Assembly: GCF_030813245.1 (NCBI RefSeq)
Contig: NZ_JAUSUA010000001.1
Span: 434,001 to 498,000, forward strand
Direction of reading: 5' to 3'
DNA length: 64,000 nucleotides
Origin: Alkalicoccobacillus murimartini
Lineage (GTDB): Bacteria; Bacillota; Bacilli; Bacillales; Bacillaceae_D
Below are positions 63,104 through 64,000 of this stretch, piece by piece; positions within the stretch are counted from its first letter, which is position 1, and the number at the start of each line of letters is the position of its first letter. A model generated the notes under the pieces. The model was not told the DNA's origin and made no database searches. It saw only the letters and a list, made by a program, of their open reading frames with translations. A program made the position numbers and the translations under genes.

Positions 63104-64000
63104 ATGAAAAAGTATCAAACTAAGTTTCTCGAGAAAATAAGGCAAACTCTTTCAGATTGGGAGAGTCAACAGACAATTTCATTTGACGAATTATATAGAT
63201 TTTTACATTCTATTGCTGGGACAGGAGCTTCTATTGGGTTACATCAATATTCAGCGGAGGCTCGAGAAAGATTAGACGGATTAGATCCTGATAAGGACTA
63301 TTGGATATATGAAGATATCTATACCTATCTCGTTGAAACAGTCTTAATAGAAAAAATGCCAGAAAATCAAGATGTTTCATTGATTCTTGTTATATCGGAG
63401 CATGCTGAATATCTTGCTTTTATAAAAGATCACCTTGAACCTTTTGGATATATGGTTATTGGGGCGATTACCCTGGAGAAGGGTAATCAATTATTTATTG
63501 ATCAAAAACCAGATTGCGTGTTATTGGATTATCCTTATGAATATGAAGATGCTCCAGCCGAATTAGATGCATTGTCTCAAAAAGCTTTTGCGGAAATTGT
63601 TCCGGTTATCATTTTAAGTGAATTATCCTCTAAAGATGTTCAAAATCAAGCATATAAAAGAGGGTTAACCGATTACTTTGTTAAGCCAGTCGATTTTGAA
63701 GAATTGGCTATTCGAATTTCTAACCGAATCCAGTTACGATCGATTTTTGAACATTCTATTATGTTTGATGAGCTTACAGGCGTATTTACGAGAAGGTACC
63801 TAAGACTCGAGGGGACAAGACAATTAGAGTTATATCACCGTTATCAAACGATTTTTTCACTTGTTTTAATGGATCTTGATTTCTTTAAGAAAATTAATGA
63901 TACATACGGGCACCAAACTGGCGATGAAGTTCTTAGAGGATTTGCTGACTTTTTAACTGGACTTAAAAGAGAAGGAGACCTTGTTATTCGATTAGGAGGA
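63104..64000 (+). CDS. Hpt-REC-GGDEF diguanylate cyclase (partial, cut by window end)
   Basis: 299 residues are visible and the frame is open at the window edge. Residues 1-100 resemble an Hpt domain with H35 in FLHSIAGTGASIG, where the usual Lys three residues after the His is Ala. A receiver domain follows with the likely phosphoacceptor D142 (LLDYPYE) and K194. The GGDEF domain starts near 220 (DELTGVFTRRYL, LVLMDLDFFKKIND, YGHQTGDEV) and includes the inhibitory RxxD site (R289-D292) just before the GG that ends the window. It would make c-di-GMP under phosphorelay control. AAGGAG at 63092-63097 precedes the ATG by 6 nt. Confidence 0.88.
   Translation, partial: MKKYQTKFLEKIRQTLSDWESQQTISFDELYRFLHSIAGTGASIGLHQYSAEARERLDGLDPDKDYWIYEDIYTYLVETVLIEKMPENQDVSLILVISEHAEYLAFIKDHLEPFGYMVIGAITLEKGNQLFIDQKPDCVLLDYPYEYEDAPAELDALSQKAFAEIVPVIILSELSSKDVQNQAYKRGLTDYFVKPVDFEELAIRISNRIQLRSIFEHSIMFDELTGVFTRRYLRLEGTRQLELYHRYQTIFSLVLMDLDFFKKINDTYGHQTGDEVLRGFADFLTGLKREGDLVIRLGG

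Noticed and set aside
1-64000. tRNA, rRNA, prophage or intact insertion sequences
   Set aside because: No cloverleaf, rRNA core sequence, transposase, integrase or phage structural gene was seen.

Overview
The window is a 64 kb piece of an AT-rich Firmicute chromosome, most likely a Bacillaceae species. The evidence is Bacillus-type ribosome binding sites (AAGGAG/GGAGG), a TnrA box in front of nasBC-like genes, CcpA cre-like sites, a SigD-like promoter ahead of a chemoreceptor, and Lpl/Yes-type sugar ABC modules. Strongly acidic exported proteins and a NhaK-sized Na+/H+ antiporter would suit an alkaliphilic or halotolerant Bacillus, but the species cannot be read from the window. I see no rRNA, tRNA, CRISPR array, prophage or intact transposon.

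Layout. 0-3.4 kb: a sugar-isomerase-like TIM barrel protein, a nucleotidyltransferase and an orphan membrane protein. 3.5-8.2 kb: an operon of ECF sigma factor, six-TM protein, ABC ATPase and two ABC-2 permeases. 8.2-11.2 kb: a DUF418 membrane protein divergent from an extended TetR regulator, then a YdcF-like protein. 11.5-17.3 kb: assimilatory nitrate reductase nasB-nasC plus a nitrate transporter, behind a TnrA-type promoter. 17.4-26.2 kb: small regulators, a cytidine/blasticidin-type deaminase, a LysR/MFS pair, an FMN-binding protein, an Eis-type acetyltransferase, a lipoprotein, a Rossmann protein, a second YdcF protein and a Nudix hydrolase. 26.4-31.9 kb: an amino-acid transport island (BrnQ, LysE-type exporter, XRE-cupin regulator, AzlCD, MocR regulator) containing a degenerate 20-bp tandem repeat. 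32-34 kb: a chemoreceptor. 34.3-40.8 kb: saccharide ABC module 1 (binding protein, YesM-type kinase, YesN-type regulator, two permeases). 41-50.7 kb: a frameshifted NADH oxidase, a Na+/H+ antiporter, a zinc-free oxidoreductase, a nucleoside-recognition membrane protein, an HmoA-like haem monooxygenase, a phosphoesterase, RlmN and a POT peptide transporter. 50.9-60 kb: saccharide ABC module 2 (kinase, regulator, a GC-rich structured element, two permeases, two near-duplicate binding proteins). 60-62.8 kb: a minus-strand operon of GntR/FadR regulator, family-5 binding protein and an unknown protein. 63.1 kb to the edge: an Hpt-REC-GGDEF diguanylate cyclase cut by the window end.

How the genes work together. 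The two saccharide modules lack their own ATPase, so they presumably share an MsmX-like ATPase encoded elsewhere. Each pairs binding protein and permeases with an extracytoplasmic-sensing kinase and an AraC-type response regulator, and cre-like sites suggest carbon catabolite control. The nitrate genes form an uptake-plus-reduction unit without nitrite reductase in this window. Several divergent regulator/transporter pairs carry visible operator-like dyads or direct repeats between them. The most unusual observations are a probable ATT start codon in the GntR gene, the GC-rich dyad element near 54.3 kb, the 20-bp repeat near 27.9 kb, the frameshift in the NADH oxidase gene, and the ECF sigma/ABC operon without a recognisable anti-sigma factor.
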